Assembly (NCBI RefSeq): GCF_000332315.1
Contig: NZ_KB235933.1
Coordinates: 404,920 to 463,912 of the forward strand
Direction: 5' to 3'
DNA: 58,993 bases
Source: Prochlorothrix hollandica PCC 9006 = CALU 1027
GTDB lineage: Bacteria > Cyanobacteriota > Cyanobacteriia > Prochlorotrichales > Prochlorotrichaceae
The notes beneath the pieces were generated by a model. That model was not told where the DNA came from. It saw only the letters and a program-made list of their open reading frames with translations, and searched no databases. Below, one piece after another: positions 8,364 to 16,997 of the stretch. Within the stretch, counting starts at the first letter, position 1. Every line of letters begins with the position of its first letter. A program made the translations under genes and the position numbers.

Positions 8364-9001
8364 GCAGAATGAGCGATGTTTGCAAGCAAGATACAGATAA
8401 AGTTTTACTAGTGGAGGGAGATAATGATTGTCATGTAGTCCTGTCCTTATGCGCAGCCCATACTGTTCCTGAAAACTTTGGAATATATCAATGCGGCTCT
8501 GATATCCAAGTTCTAAAGCGGCTGAACGCTTTGATTAGTCGTCCTGAGCCTCCGCAAGTAATTGGAATTATGCTTGATGCTGATAAGTCTTTGGAAGTAA
8601 GATGGAGTAACATACAAAGTAAGTTGAGTCATTACAACTATACATTTCCAATGACTCCTGACCCTGATGGGACAGTAATTAAAAGCCTATCAAATCAGCC
8701 TAAACTAGGTTTCTGGCTAATGCCAAATAATCAAATTCCTGGGATGTTAGAGGATTTCTGTGCAGAACTTGCAGAGCCAGAATCTTTGAGTTTTGCCCAA
8801 GAATGCGTAGAGCAAGCAAAGGTAAAAGGATTGTCAACTTTCAAGGAAGTTCATCGTAGCAAAGCTGTAATACATACTTATTTGGCTTGGCATGATCAAC
8901 CTGGTTATCCACTAGGGAGAGCAATTACAAGACAAGCCTTACGCCCCCATAGTGATATTGCTGTAAAATTTACAAATTGGCTAAGCTGTCTCTTTACTTA
9001 G
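8360..9001 (+). CDS. DUF3226 TOPRIM-like protein, partner of the ABC ATPase
   Basis: The product has 213 residues. The N-terminal LLVEGDNDCHVV supplies the TOPRIM glutamate, and GIMLDADKS supplies the DxD. The following LGFWLMPNNQIPGMLEDF is typical of DUF3226. Such TOPRIM domains in ATPase-coupled pairs are thought to be metal-dependent nucleases that cut DNA or RNA after the ATPase senses infection; in PARIS the equivalent AriB cuts tRNA. The start overlaps the ATPase stop by four bases; an internal ATG at 8369 is an alternative. No further gene follows in the module. The family assignment is from the motifs and the nuclease role is inference. Confidence 0.8.
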   Translation: MSRMSDVCKQDTDKVLLVEGDNDCHVVLSLCAAHTVPENFGIYQCGSDIQVLKRLNALISRPEPPQVIGIMLDADKSLEVRWSNIQSKLSHYNYTFPMTPDPDGTVIKSLSNQPKLGFWLMPNNQIPGMLEDFCAELAEPESLSFAQECVEQAKVKGLSTFKEVHRSKAVIHTYLAWHDQPGYPLGRAITRQALRPHSDIAVKFTNWLSCLFT

Positions 9002-9179
9002 CACTGGTGTCGCAACACCTAACACTGTGTTGGTGCGGACGGTACAGAGAGTATCGGTGGGAGTTTTGAGGTTATCTGCCGCCGCACAACTTCACCGTTA
9101 TGCTGCAAGGCATCGATCGAGACCGTTCTTGGAGCGTTGGACCGACCCGTTGCACCGACCAATAATGCGCTCCGGGTCT
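9002..9179. other. gap between defence modules, no convincing gene
   Basis: The sequence after the TOPRIM stop holds a loose inverted repeat (CGCAACACC / GTTGGTGCG, about 9011-9039) that may end transcription. A minus-strand frame from 9180 to about 9028 is open for some 50 codons but matches nothing I know. Confidence 0.3.
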
Positions 9180-9242
9180 CGATCGCCTACGAGGCTTGTT
9201 GCTGTTTCAACTGTTCCACTTCCTCCAGCAACTCATCAAAGT
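9180..9242 (-). repeat. 63-bp exact copy of the 3' end of the gene at 16942-18447 (att-like)
   Basis: Bases 9180-9242 are identical to 16935-16997 in the same orientation. They encode the last 18 codons and stop of the 501-residue membrane protein plus seven bases beyond. Displaced gene 3' ends of this kind mark the far boundary of elements that integrate into the 3' end of a gene and restore it. The flanking bases differ at once on both sides. Confidence 0.9.
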
Positions 9243-9325
9243 ACCAGTAGGGTGCGTTAGCATCGCGTAACGCACCACCTGATTACTGGCAAAAGGGTTG
9301 TGTGACAATAAACTACTGCTTGACC
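9240..9325 (+). repeat. 86-bp direct repeat, right copy
   Basis: Second copy of the repeat at 7081-7166, with four mismatches. Its first three bases coincide with the end of the 63-bp gene-tail repeat. A shorter related segment, TAGGGTGCGTTAGCATA, recurs near 16838-16854. Confidence 0.9.
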
Positions 9326-9424
9326 CGTAACTATTCAGGGGCTGACTGACTGACACAAGTCCCTGAAGCCTAGCGTGGAGGGGGTTTTCAAAAGAGGGAA
9401 AGTCCTGACTGGCTGACAGATCTG

Positions 9425-11536
9425 TCAGGGGAAATTCTCAAGTTGACTAACTTGACATTCACTTGAAATAGATAACCTCTTTAGAATTTTCTTGATAGTC
9501 AAATCTTTCAGCCATTGCTGTATGGCTTCTACTTGTTTCAACTCTGTTGGTAATAGTTCTTGATAAATAGATAGTTCCTGAGAGAATAATATTTCTTTGA
9601 AGTATTTTGTATAATTCTCAGGATCCGTAGATATTTTATTCCATTCAATGGGTGTAGTCGTAGTAATTACGATATCATTGAAGCCAGAATTTTTCAAGTT
9701 AAGGGAAGTCGCTAAAACATAATTTACTAGTGACCCTGCGAATGTATAGTAATGTATATGAGAGTTCTTAAAAAACATGGGGACTTGATTATAGCTAGTC
9801 TCTTTTCTGAAAATTTCAACTAATTGAAAAATATCATTCCTTAGACTCTTTTCAATAATTTTCAGATCTAATTTACAATTATGAATCATTTCCCATATAT
9901 GATGGAATATGAATGTTTCCCTGATCAAGGATGACGAATAATTGTAAGATAAGTTAGTGGCGCAATCTTGGAATTTAGATGGGGTTACTTCAATATGGCT
10001 TTTAGATATTTTTTTGATCTTCCACTGAGTTCCGGCAAATCTAATAACTTCGTTTATCGATAACTTAAATATATTCTCCATGGGTACCTCACCTATAACT
10101 TTACTACTATGTTTAATCTCAACAGTTTGTGTACTTAGTGCAAAATTTCCATAAATCAAACGCTGATCCTTAAGGAAATATAAATTCCTTCCGGCTCCAT
10201 ACTGGTTTTTAAATCCATGCTTAACTAGATACTCTTGTTCAGTAGAAGCATCTAATATCTTTTCTAAGATATCTCGACTTAAGTAGTCTTGGCTGTCAAA
10301 AATCTCCAAAAAATCTTTGACTTTTGTATATTGACCATTTTTTCCTAGGAGAACACTAAAACACTGCTGGTTGATAGCACCAAAAAGTTCATACGGTTCA
10401 TAAATTGGCAGCTTACCATGTTTAGCAGCATCAATAAAGGCCATAAATAGTAAACAGTCTATGAGTTTAGTTTCTTGTTTTGTGATAAGACAGATGACGT
10501 TAGTTTTATTCTCACGGCGATTACTTCTGCCGATTCTCTGTAGAAATGAGTCAATTCGATATGGTGGATCCCAAAGAATCACGGCATCAATATCACCTAT
10601 ATCAATTCCCAATTCTAATGTATTAGTTGCAATACAGACAGAGTTGGCAGATGTATTAGAAAAACGATTCTCAATATCTAGGCGAATATCTTTTGACAAA
10701 GAGGAATAATGTGTGAAAATACCTGGCTCTAAGTATTTATCTTTTCTTAAAACGTCCGCTAGGATCTCACATTTTTTCCGAGAATTAACAAAAATCAAGA
10801 ACTTTGTTTTCTTGCGACCTTTAAATAGTTGCTGAATAAAAGGAAGTAATTCCTGCGAATTATATAAGTATCGAATATGTGAATCAATGGGGCGACTCGT
10901 AGGAAAAGATAAAATTTTCACTTCACTACTCTGGCTAAAGAAAACTTTAGAAATCCCATCAAAGCTCCCAATCGTTGCTGATAAAGCTACACGTTGTAGG
11001 TTATGATTAATTTTAGATTCTAAGCGCTTTGCTAAAACTGATAATTGCATTCCTCTTTGGGTATTATAAAGTAAGTGAATTTCATCAAAAACTAAGCATT
11101 TTATGTTGTCTAAAGTTTGATCGTTTCTGATTAAAATAACTTCTAGAGACTCTGGAGTTGTAATTAGAATATGAGGTTTAATCGACTGTTTCAAGTCATC
11201 TCGATCTCCGTGCCTCACCCCAACCTTGATACCTAGAGAAGATAGTTTATGGCTCAGTCTTTTTTCTAAATCATTAACAAGAGCCTTGGTGGGGGAAATG
11301 TATAGAAGAATAAGAACATTTTTCTGAACCGCTTGTTTCCAGTAGCGACTGACAAGAGGAGCCATCACTGCTTCAGTTTTCCCCGACCCAGTACCGGATG
11401 CTAAGATTACATTCTCTTCGTTCAATAAGGGTTTAATAACTGCTTCTTGGATTGGTCGCAGTGACTTAAAACTGCCATAGAAGGCTGTTGCTACTCTAGA
11501 GTCTAATAGGTGTGATGCTGTTGGATTATTCATCAT
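9425..11536 (-). CDS. Lhr/YprA-like DEAD/DEAH superfamily 2 helicase
   Basis: The 703-residue product is an SF2 helicase. The Q-motif-like region SLRPIQEAV is followed by motif I ASGTGSGKTEA, motif Ia SPTKALVNDLEKRL, motif Ib TTPESLEVIL, DEIH at 150-153 and SAT at 185-187. The second RecA domain carries FLIFVNSRKKCEIL, IATNTLELGIDIGDID and motif VI QRIGRSNRR. The order and the WDPP segment fit Lhr-like helicases such as BrxHI and SngC of BREX and Shango defence. It is the last gene of a four-gene operon, and its ATG overlaps the preceding stop (TAATG). The C-terminal 350 residues are unassigned and probably give substrate specificity. The gene is strongly AT-rich and lacks HIP1 octamers. Confidence 0.9.
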   Translation of the reverse strand: MMNNPTASHLLDSRVATAFYGSFKSLRPIQEAVIKPLLNEENVILASGTGSGKTEAVMAPLVSRYWKQAVQKNVLILLYISPTKALVNDLEKRLSHKLSSLGIKVGVRHGDRDDLKQSIKPHILITTPESLEVILIRNDQTLDNIKCLVFDEIHLLYNTQRGMQLSVLAKRLESKINHNLQRVALSATIGSFDGISKVFFSQSSEVKILSFPTSRPIDSHIRYLYNSQELLPFIQQLFKGRKKTKFLIFVNSRKKCEILADVLRKDKYLEPGIFTHYSSLSKDIRLDIENRFSNTSANSVCIATNTLELGIDIGDIDAVILWDPPYRIDSFLQRIGRSNRRENKTNVICLITKQETKLIDCLLFMAFIDAAKHGKLPIYEPYELFGAINQQCFSVLLGKNGQYTKVKDFLEIFDSQDYLSRDILEKILDASTEQEYLVKHGFKNQYGAGRNLYFLKDQRLIYGNFALSTQTVEIKHSSKVIGEVPMENIFKLSINEVIRFAGTQWKIKKISKSHIEVTPSKFQDCATNLSYNYSSSLIRETFIFHHIWEMIHNCKLDLKIIEKSLRNDIFQLVEIFRKETSYNQVPMFFKNSHIHYYTFAGSLVNYVLATSLNLKNSGFNDIVITTTTPIEWNKISTDPENYTKYFKEILFSQELSIYQELLPTELKQVEAIQQWLKDLTIKKILKRLSISSECQVSQLENFP

Positions 11537-12726
11537 TAGTCCTCTTCTTCTAATAAGTTATCTAGACATTGAACAATAGCACAGATTGTCTGTCTGGCAC
11601 GGTTTTGAACTGCTAAATATGCTTTTTCATTAATGACCATTTCTATAGCCCCAGAGACCGCACTACTATAAACATCCCAGTCATAAGCTTTGCCATGAAA
11701 ATCTTTAATTTTATTAGCTAGTTCTCTCAGATCTTCAACCTCTAAAGGACTCATTTCAAAGGTTTTAAGGTCGTCAAACAAGCTATAATTATGATGCCAT
11801 CGTCCTTTAGAATGAAGCAATAATTTACACTTATCAATAAAACCAGGAGTTACTGCAAAGAAGCTTAGTCCCTTAAAAATTTGGTTGTCAAAAAAATTAA
11901 ACAAGTTATCAAAAGCAGCTTGCTGATATCTAATATCTCTTAAATTGTAGATGATATCTTCAAATTCATCAAAGAGTATTACTAAGCCTCGTAGCCCTGA
12001 TGCAACGGCTAAGGTATCCAGATCCTGGAGTGCATACCAGCACTGTTCATAGTCGTTAATTTTCCAGTTTAGTATTGTTGATGATGTGTGTTGCCGCCAG
12101 CGCAATGGAGCAAAAATATCTAATGGATTAGAATACGAAATACTTCCTTTTGTAAGTAGCTCTCTTTCAATATCACGTTTCCTATAAGAGCCACGCTGGT
12201 ATAGCCAGTCTATAACAATATCCTCATTAATTTTTTCACTGTTCCATGCTCTTAAAGCAAGAAAAAGAGGCGGAGAGTCAATAAATTTATGTGGATAATT
12301 CCATTTACCACTATTACTTATTGCCTGCCAGGTTTTATTAGCAGAATAAGTACTAAGAACCCAATCGAAAAATACCCCGATACCTTTCTTGTCATCTTGA
12401 GAAGATTCTGGTACTTCTAAATTCCGAAAAATCTCGCCTGTTATTTGATCCATACGATTAAATCGAATACCCGACTGGGAATCTAGTGTCACAGAGCTAA
12501 CTGCATAGTTTTGATCTAATGCAGTCTCTCGAATAAAACGAATCAGGTGACTTTTTCCGGATCCATAGTTAGCCTTTAATAGGAGAGCTTTATCAGTATG
12601 ATCTTTTAGAATCTTTCTGAGTTCTGCAATCTCTGTTTGACGACCAACTGTAAAGTAGTCAATGTAACCTTCTGGTGGTATTCCATATCGTAATGACTCT
12701 ATTACTTGTCTAGGGTTAGCATTCAT
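11536..12726 (-). CDS. BrxC/BrxD-type (DUF2791) P-loop ATPase, second copy
   Basis: The 396-residue product is a BREX-type ATP-binding protein (Pfam BrxC_BrxD). It begins with the characteristic VIESLRYGIPPEGYIDYFTVGR, followed by Walker A YGSGKSH near residues 54-60, Walker B LVILFDEFED near 250 and a sensor-like FFAVTPGF. Such ORC/Cdc6-like ATPases are thought to load or regulate partner enzymes on DNA. It lies three bases after the first ATPase and overlaps the helicase start by one base. The sequence differs clearly from the first ATPase except at the N-terminal signature and P-loop, so the two look like ancient paralogues that may form a hetero-oligomer. The function in anti-phage defence is inferred. 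Confidence 0.88.
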   Translation of the reverse strand: MNANPRQVIESLRYGIPPEGYIDYFTVGRQTEIAELRKILKDHTDKALLLKANYGSGKSHLIRFIRETALDQNYAVSSVTLDSQSGIRFNRMDQITGEIFRNLEVPESSQDDKKGIGVFFDWVLSTYSANKTWQAISNSGKWNYPHKFIDSPPLFLALRAWNSEKINEDIVIDWLYQRGSYRKRDIERELLTKGSISYSNPLDIFAPLRWRQHTSSTILNWKINDYEQCWYALQDLDTLAVASGLRGLVILFDEFEDIIYNLRDIRYQQAAFDNLFNFFDNQIFKGLSFFAVTPGFIDKCKLLLHSKGRWHHNYSLFDDLKTFEMSPLEVEDLRELANKIKDFHGKAYDWDVYSSAVSGAIEMVINEKAYLAVQNRARQTICAIVQCLDNLLEEED

Positions 12727-12729
12727 AAT

Positions 12730-13938
12730 TTATTCATCCTTAATCGTAGCCATTACACTTATATAAACTTCTTCTACGTCTCGTTCTTCCCCTTCCATAC
12801 AATCATCAAAGTAGGCAATCAGACTTGCAACCATAACACGCCAGAAATTCACTCCTGAAAACTCTGAGTGTTCTGAATGCAATCTACTTACAAATTCTTT
12901 GACTTTAGACTCTGAAGGTAATTCGTCTGAGTCATCTGGATAAGCAGCAGTATAAATATCGAGAATTTTACTTGCAGCTACTTGGTAGTCAGAGAGATTA
13001 ACTTCATTAGCATCGAGGTTCCACACTTTCTTCAGGGCACGAGGTGGTTGTTGTTCTGGCTGCCCAAGTCGAGCAGCCAAGGCACCATACTGTTGAATAC
13101 CATGTTTTGGGTCATTATAGAAATCAGGGGTTGTCGCATAAATTAAGAATAGTCCTGGAAGCTGCTCAATATTATTGATTAAGGCCAGTAAGTTATTCTG
13201 AGCATTTTTGAGGGCACTTTTACTCATGACTGAGTAGGACTGCTCAGCTTCATCAAATAAGATGACGAGACCTTTATAGCCTGAAAGCTTTACAAAGTTT
13301 CCCAAAGATTGCAACATAAGTTTAGAATTTTCTTTGTTGATAATCTTCGCAATTTGGAATCCTTTATATTGAGAGATTTTGCCTTCACCGATAAACCACT
13401 GTAGAATCTCAGCTCTTCTTTGGTCTTGATTACCTCCTACTGAATCTGGTAAAAATGTAGACCAATAAGCAGCAATCATTTTTCTGAAGTCAATGTCAAT
13501 ACTCTGGTCAGCCATGAGCTTATCTTTTGCCATGACATATTCCTCATGGGTAACGACTGATTTAGATATGCTCTTACCATTGGCAAGATAGTTGAGTGAC
13601 TCACTTAAAAGGTAGCGATATGAGTAGACGCTTGAATCTTGATTTTGAGAGTATGAGGTAGGTGTTGCAATCTTCCTGACAATTTCAGCAAATACCTGCT
13701 CAAACTTATTAAGTGCAGCACTATCGGCTGTAAGTTGAACATTAGAGATAAGACATCCTTCTTCAAAGGCTAGTTCTCTGACTAGACTAAAAAAATGAGT
13801 TTTTCCAGATCCCCATGAACCGCTGATAAATCGAATAATACCTTTATTTCCTAGCCCCTTTAGGTGAAACTTTTTAATGCCCTTGAGAAGCTTTTCATTA
13901 CCTACAGAAAAGTAATTGACCCCGTGAATAGGCGGCAT
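12730..13938 (-). CDS. BrxC/BrxD-type (DUF2791) P-loop ATPase, first copy; 5' end cut by an ISL3 insertion
   Basis: The present frame from ATG 13938 encodes 402 residues with Walker A SWGSGKTHF (41-49) and Walker B LVILFDEAEQS. The N-terminal SLRKG-MPP-YFSVG signature is split by this start. Reading upstream, 16 more in-frame codons reach base 13986. Removing the IS and one 8-bp target duplication joins 13987 to 15255-15256 and restores an ATG. The ancestral protein was therefore 419 residues and its start overlapped the preceding gene's stop (ATGATTAA). The insertion removed only the start codon. An AAAGG sequence lies a few bases before the ATG at 13938, so a protein lacking 17 residues could still be made, if transcription crosses or starts in the IS. 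Confidence 0.85.
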   Translation of the reverse strand: MPPIHGVNYFSVGNEKLLKGIKKFHLKGLGNKGIIRFISGSWGSGKTHFFSLVRELAFEEGCLISNVQLTADSAALNKFEQVFAEIVRKIATPTSYSQNQDSSVYSYRYLLSESLNYLANGKSISKSVVTHEEYVMAKDKLMADQSIDIDFRKMIAAYWSTFLPDSVGGNQDQRRAEILQWFIGEGKISQYKGFQIAKIINKENSKLMLQSLGNFVKLSGYKGLVILFDEAEQSYSVMSKSALKNAQNNLLALINNIEQLPGLFLIYATTPDFYNDPKHGIQQYGALAARLGQPEQQPPRALKKVWNLDANEVNLSDYQVAASKILDIYTAAYPDDSDELPSESKVKEFVSRLHSEHSEFSGVNFWRVMVASLIAYFDDCMEGEERDVEEVYISVMATIKDE

Positions 13939-13979
13939 GCCTTTTCGTAAAGATTCAATGATTTGTTCAGCGTCTTCTT

Positions 13980-13987
13980 GTTTAATC
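13980..13987. repeat. 8-bp target site duplication of the ISL3 element, left
   Basis: GTTTAATC here is repeated at 15247-15254 on the other side of the element. Eight bases is the usual duplication length for ISL3 elements. Confidence 0.9.
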
Positions 13988-15246
13988 GGCTCTCTGGGAA
14001 TGAGGCCGTATAGTGTATAATAGGTTACGTCTTGAGTGAAGTCAGCTTATGTTCCTTTCTTTAAATCAAATCATTAAGATTCCTGGCTGGGAAGTATGGA
14101 ATACCAACATAGAGAGTGACCGTATTACCTTTTTGCTAAGGTATTTGAACGAGATAGAGGTTTGTCATTTTTGTGGCTCGAAACAGATTTCCGTCCATAA
14201 AATCCGCAAAGTATCAGTAAGAGACTTAGAGTTTTTAGACAAGAAAACCTTTTTAGAATTAGAGAGACACCAATACTACTGCAATGAGTGTCGTAAATAT
14301 TTTACTGAATCGTCCAGCGACATCGACTTTCAACGCGGAATGACAGAAAGATACAAAAATACAATCTTTGAGAAAATTAAAAATTCAACGATTACCCATG
14401 TTGCTCAAGAAGAAGGTTTAACTTACGATCAAGTAAAAGGTATTTTAGAATCAAAATTTAATGGAAGCAACAATCTGAATTGCAATATCAATAAAATAAG
14501 TATAGATGAGTTCAGTCACCGTAAAGGTCAGGGAAACTTTGCGACAGTGATTTGTGATTTAGAAACAGCAAATCTCATCGAAGTGATTGACTCTCACCAA
14601 CAGGATAAAATCATCGAAATCCTTATGGAGTGGCCGTTAGAGGTAAGAGAGGCTATTACAGAGGTTAGTGTAGATATGTGGGGCGGATTTACAAAAGTCA
14701 TCCAAACTGTGTTCCCAAATGCACGTATTGTATATGATCGTTTTCATGTCATGAAAATCTTGAATGAAGAACTTAATAAAATACGAAAACAGTGTAATTC
14801 GGTGCTTAAAGATCTCAAAATAAAGCATATCCGTAGCCTTATTCTAAAAAACGGAACAGATCTTAATGACGAAGAAAAAAAGCTCCTAGAAATCATCCTG
14901 AAATCCTCTGAAAGGCTAAGCAATGCCTATCAGCTAAAGGAAGATTTTCGTCAAATCTATGAAACAGATCAAGAACCTGAAGTGGCTAAAGTTAAATTAG
15001 AAGAATGGTTAGCCAAAGCATCCAAATTTTATAGTCAAGTAATCACGACAATCAAAAATCATTTTGATGGAATCTGTAATTACTTTTATAACCGTACAAC
15101 TAGCGGTAAAATGGAGGGAATTAATAACAAAATAAAGGTTATCAAGCGTCAAGCTTATGGATTCACAAACTTTGATCATCTGAGAATGAGACTCCTCATA
15201 GCCTGTTCTCATTAGTTTTACTTATCAGCCTCATTCCCAGAGAGCC
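13988..15246 (+). mobile_element. complete ISL3-family insertion sequence, 1259 bp
   Basis: Perfect 19-bp terminal inverted repeats, GGCTCTCTGGGAATGAGGC at 13988-14006 and its complement at 15228-15246, enclose one transposase gene. An 8-bp GTTTAATC duplication flanks it. Perfect ends, an intact transposase and an exact duplication indicate a recent insertion. It sits between the first and second codons of the first ATPase gene, in the opposite orientation to the operon. Confidence 0.95.
14049..15215 (+). CDS. ISL3-family transposase
   Basis: The 388-residue product has the ISL3 layout. A Cys4 zinc-finger-like N-terminus (CHFCGSK and CNECRKYF) precedes an HTH region (HVAQEEGLTYDQVKGIL). The DDE domain has ISIDEFSHRKGQ, SVDMWGGF, ARIVYDRFHVMKILNEEL and the C-terminal TSGKMEGINNKIKVIKRQAYGF containing the catalytic Glu. 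The frame is intact. The ATG at 14049 follows the left repeat by 42 bases. Confidence 0.95.
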   Translation: MFLSLNQIIKIPGWEVWNTNIESDRITFLLRYLNEIEVCHFCGSKQISVHKIRKVSVRDLEFLDKKTFLELERHQYYCNECRKYFTESSSDIDFQRGMTERYKNTIFEKIKNSTITHVAQEEGLTYDQVKGILESKFNGSNNLNCNINKISIDEFSHRKGQGNFATVICDLETANLIEVIDSHQQDKIIEILMEWPLEVREAITEVSVDMWGGFTKVIQTVFPNARIVYDRFHVMKILNEELNKIRKQCNSVLKDLKIKHIRSLILKNGTDLNDEEKKLLEIILKSSERLSNAYQLKEDFRQIYETDQEPEVAKVKLEEWLAKASKFYSQVITTIKNHFDGICNYFYNRTTSGKMEGINNKIKVIKRQAYGFTNFDHLRMRLLIACSH

Positions 15247-15248
15247 GT

Positions 15249-16097
15249 TTAATCATGACATTTCCTGAAAAGTAAAAATCCGACATATCCTCGATTATTC
15301 TCAGTAATAGGCAGTACCCCATCTTTAGTATTTTTTGTTTGCTGTAAGTCAAGTTGGAAGCCATCTATTTTAGTCTGCCCTTCCTTGAGGATTTGAGAAA
15401 GAGCAACTACAAACTCATCTGCTTGATACTTATCACTATCTTTCCTTTTTGCTAAGCTGTCAATCACAAAACGAATTGGTATGCTGTCGCCATCTTTTTT
15501 ATGGTACGCTTTAACAGACTTTAAGTACTCTTGTCGTAGCAACTTAAGGAAAACTGCATCATTTTTAGCTTTATCAAAGACTCGCTTGCGGTGTCTTTGT
15601 AGACATTCAATGATCGCAGGAATATCCGCAGGTATACCCTCTAACTTACCTGCCTCATAATTAGAGACATAGGCCATCTTTTTAGTTTCATCTAGCTTTA
15701 CCTCAAAAAAACGATTATCAAAAGTATACTTGGGATGACGACTATCAGAGTCAATTTTTAAGTTTTCATTTTGACAAGCTTGACTAAAGGCTGTAGGAAA
15801 ACGAATATTCAAAGGCATTAGCTTGTTAGCCTCTGCTTCAGCAATCTCGAATATCTTTAGAATATCTATACAAGCTGAATGACATGACTGCTGTGCCCGA
15901 TGTATGAGATCAGCTTGTTTAGTCCGTAGTTCTAAAATATGAAGATAGTAACTCCTTTGAGCATAGGTTGATAGAGCAGTTGCCAATTTACAAATGGCTT
16001 TTGCATCCTTCAGTTGAGACTCTAGCTTGTCAACTTCTTGACTTGCTAAGGTTTGTATTTTCTCAGCACTTAGTCTGAGAGTTTTAGATATAGACAT
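15249..16097 (-). CDS. unknown coiled-coil protein, first gene of the ATPase/helicase operon
   Basis: The 282-residue product is not recognised. Residues 1-100 are strongly helical and heptad-like (SAEKIQTLASQEVDKLESQL). After about 130 there is a compact region with YTFDNRFFEVKLDETKKMAYVS, then a helical Lys-rich part and a C-terminal ENNRGYVGFLLFRK strand. No TerB, nuclease or methylase motif is visible. The last codons (CHD-stop) lie in the IS target site: before insertion the stop overlapped the ATPase start by eight bases, and the duplication preserved this gene's stop intact. Tight coupling implies it works with the two ATPases and the helicase. It might occupy the place of TerB-domain SngA in Shango-type systems, but no homology is seen. 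Confidence 0.75.
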   Translation of the reverse strand: MSISKTLRLSAEKIQTLASQEVDKLESQLKDAKAICKLATALSTYAQRSYYLHILELRTKQADLIHRAQQSCHSACIDILKIFEIAEAEANKLMPLNIRFPTAFSQACQNENLKIDSDSRHPKYTFDNRFFEVKLDETKKMAYVSNYEAGKLEGIPADIPAIIECLQRHRKRVFDKAKNDAVFLKLLRQEYLKSVKAYHKKDGDSIPIRFVIDSLAKRKDSDKYQADEFVVALSQILKEGQTKIDGFQLDLQQTKNTKDGVLPITENNRGYVGFLLFRKCHD

Positions 16098-16106
16098 AAT
16101 GAACCT

Positions 16107-16205
16107 TCATTGACCTTCAAAAGCATTCATGAGTTCTTCAGGAAGAAGTAAATAAAAATCATCAGAAACCGTAAATTCGCCAGAACAGAGGCCAAATAGT
16201 CTTGC
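16107..16205 (-). pseudogene. C-terminal remnant of a Phd/VapB-like antitoxin
   Basis: Reading from 16205 down to a TGA at 16107-16109 gives GEFTVSDDFYLLLPEEL and ends NAFEGQ. That is the characteristic tail of Phd/YefM-type antitoxins (consensus GKI..DDFD.PLPEE.L..FEG). An in-frame TAA at 16206-16208 precedes it, the N-terminal DNA-binding part is absent, and no cognate PIN or Doc toxin follows. Confidence 0.6.
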
Positions 16206-16253
16206 TTATTTCTAGATTGAGATCGATCGCGGTTCAGCGATCGTCGGATTTGA

Positions 16254-16753
<500 letters not shown>

Positions 16754-16934
16754 CTACTTGGCTTGAGCTTCAGTTAACCTCGAAATTTCCCGACCCCGCG
16801 CCAGCCTCCTCAGTCACAGTGCGATCGCCGATCCTGTAGGGTGCGTTAGCATAGGATTGTCGCACTTCGGGTTATGTTAACCCTCGATCGGAGGGCTGAA
16901 ACGCACTAACTTCGTACCCCCCCTGAACGGTTAC

Positions 16935-16997
16935 CGATCGCCTACGAGGCTTGTTGCTGTTTCAACTGTTCCACTTCCTCCAGCAACTCATCAAAGT
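16935..16997 (-). repeat. 63-bp repeat at the 3' end of the membrane-protein gene (att-like, intact side)
   Basis: Exact match to 9180-9242 in the same orientation. It covers the final 18 codons and stop of the 501-residue gene. Together the pair defines a block of about 7.7 kb containing the helicase operon, the IS and the toxin-antitoxin genes. Confidence 0.9.

Noticed and set aside
9027-9260. 77-codon plus-strand frame
   Set aside because: Runs through the duplicated gene tail and the 86-bp repeat, so it is a chance frame.
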